The notes below the pieces were generated by a model. The model was not told the DNA's origin and did no database searches. It worked only from the letters and a program-made list of their open reading frames with translations. DNA of 5,992 nucleotides from an uncultured Eubacteriales bacterium (GTDB lineage Bacteria; Bacillota_A; Clostridia; Christensenellales; Aristaeellaceae), in the NCBI GenBank assembly GCA_902766515.1, contig CACXEB010000296.1, positions 1-5,992 of the forward strand, written 5' to 3'. A program made the translations under genes and the position numbers. How positions within the stretch are numbered: position 1 is the first letter of the stretch; every line of letters begins with the position of its first letter. Below are positions 5,709-5,992 of the stretch, in pieces.

Positions 5709-5723
5709 GGGACCGCGGGTCCC
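5709..5723 (-). repeat. 15-bp inverted repeat upstream of the promoter
   Basis: GGGACC and GGTCCC form perfect 6-base arms around a 3-base spacer, about 20 bases upstream of the -35 box. No T-run follows on either side, so it is not a convincing terminator for the upstream ABC gene. Its place suits an activator or operator site, but a chance palindrome in GC-rich DNA is possible. The rest of the 5622-5826 intergenic region shows no RNA gene or riboswitch that I can recognise. Confidence 0.4.
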
Positions 5724-5826
5724 CCGCCCAAGGCGCGCAAACTGTGCACCGCCTGCGGCCTTTCACCGGTTGATACGCGCTTTTCACTGACGTGGCAGCC
5801 GGCCGCATGACGGGTTTTGAAATTTT

Positions 5827-5992
5827 TTACAGGTTCTGCCCCGTCATCACCGTGTCCGTCTTCCGGGTCATCCGCCCGCCGTCGATGTGCAGCCGGTAAT
5901 CGCAGATTTCCAGCGCGGCGCGGCGGTGGGTGACGATGATGACGGTCTTGCTGCGCATGGCGGAGATGTTGCTGAGCACCTTCGCCTCGGTC
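5827..5992 (-). CDS. ABC exporter ATPase, C-terminal fragment
   Basis: Only the last 54 residues and the TAA stop are in the window; the gene continues past the right edge. The fragment starts TEAKVLSNI, a sequence typical just after the D-loop. It then has KTVIIVTHRRAALEICD, whose His is the H-loop switch residue, and IDGGRM, the usual beta-strand turn near the end of ABC exporter ATPases. It is on the same strand as the cluster and lies 205 bases upstream of the precursor gene, with its own stop before the promoter. It may be a second transporter of the cluster, for example for immunity or export. The fragment cannot tell whether it is the second ABC subunit of an NHLM system or an unrelated exporter. 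Confidence 0.9.
   Translation of the reverse strand, partial: TEAKVLSNISAMRSKTVIIVTHRRAALEICDYRLHIDGGRMTRKTDTVMTGQNL

Noticed and set aside
5709..5723. The inverted repeat as terminator of the upstream ABC gene.
   Set aside because: There is no T-run after it on the minus strand, the stem is only 6 bp, and it lies more than 100 bases after the stop.
5554..5808. An 84-codon open frame on the minus strand across the precursor promoter.
   Set aside because: It spans the consensus promoter and runs into the precursor gene in another frame, with no recognisable motif.
1..5992. CRISPR arrays, tRNA or rRNA genes, and insertion sequences.
   Set aside because: I saw no spaced direct repeats, no RNA gene signatures and no transposase motif or terminal inverted repeats.

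Overview
The window is the core of a ribosomally made, post-translationally modified peptide (RiPP) gene cluster. Every supported gene is on the minus strand, so the cluster reads from right to left. High GC content, strong purine-rich Shine-Dalgarno sites, a sigma-A-type promoter with a perfect TATAAT box, an intrinsic terminator and ATGA-type gene overlaps suggest a high-GC member of the Clostridia, perhaps a gut or rumen lineage. No marker gene in the window fixes the taxon, so this is inference.

Layout in the direction of transcription: (1) the last 54 residues of an ABC exporter ATPase run in from the right edge (5827-5992). (2) A 205-bp intergenic region follows, holding a promoter (-35 at 5683-5688, -10 at 5660-5665) and a 15-bp perfect inverted repeat. 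(3) Two small peptide genes come next: a 77-residue precursor with a textbook double-glycine leader (5388-5621), and a 60-residue peptide without one, rich in Ser/Thr and ending in an acidic, Trp-terminated tail (5169-5351). (4) A strong intrinsic terminator lies at 5109-5148. (5) Beyond it is a tightly packed enzyme block: a PqqD-like peptide-binding protein, a radical SAM/SPASM maturase, an HPr-kinase-like P-loop protein and a small S26-like Ser/His peptidase homologue. (6) The export module ends the window: a short HlyD-like membrane fusion protein and an ABC transporter with an N-terminal C39 peptidase, both resembling the NHLM bacteriocin export family. The ABC gene is cut by the left edge after 617 codons.

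Proposed working: the PqqD-like protein presents a precursor to the radical SAM enzyme, which installs a carbon- or sulfur-centred crosslink or a related change. The HprK-like protein may phosphorylate a Ser/Thr of a peptide, as homologues do in some lasso peptide clusters. The C39 domain should remove the double-glycine leader during export through the ABC/HlyD pair. The S26-like protein could be a second protease acting on the peptide that has no Gly-Gly site. The terminator would keep peptide transcripts in excess of enzyme transcripts, with read-through feeding the enzyme genes. The combination of parts and the two unlike peptides are the most interesting content; I cannot assign the product to a known RiPP class from sequence alone.
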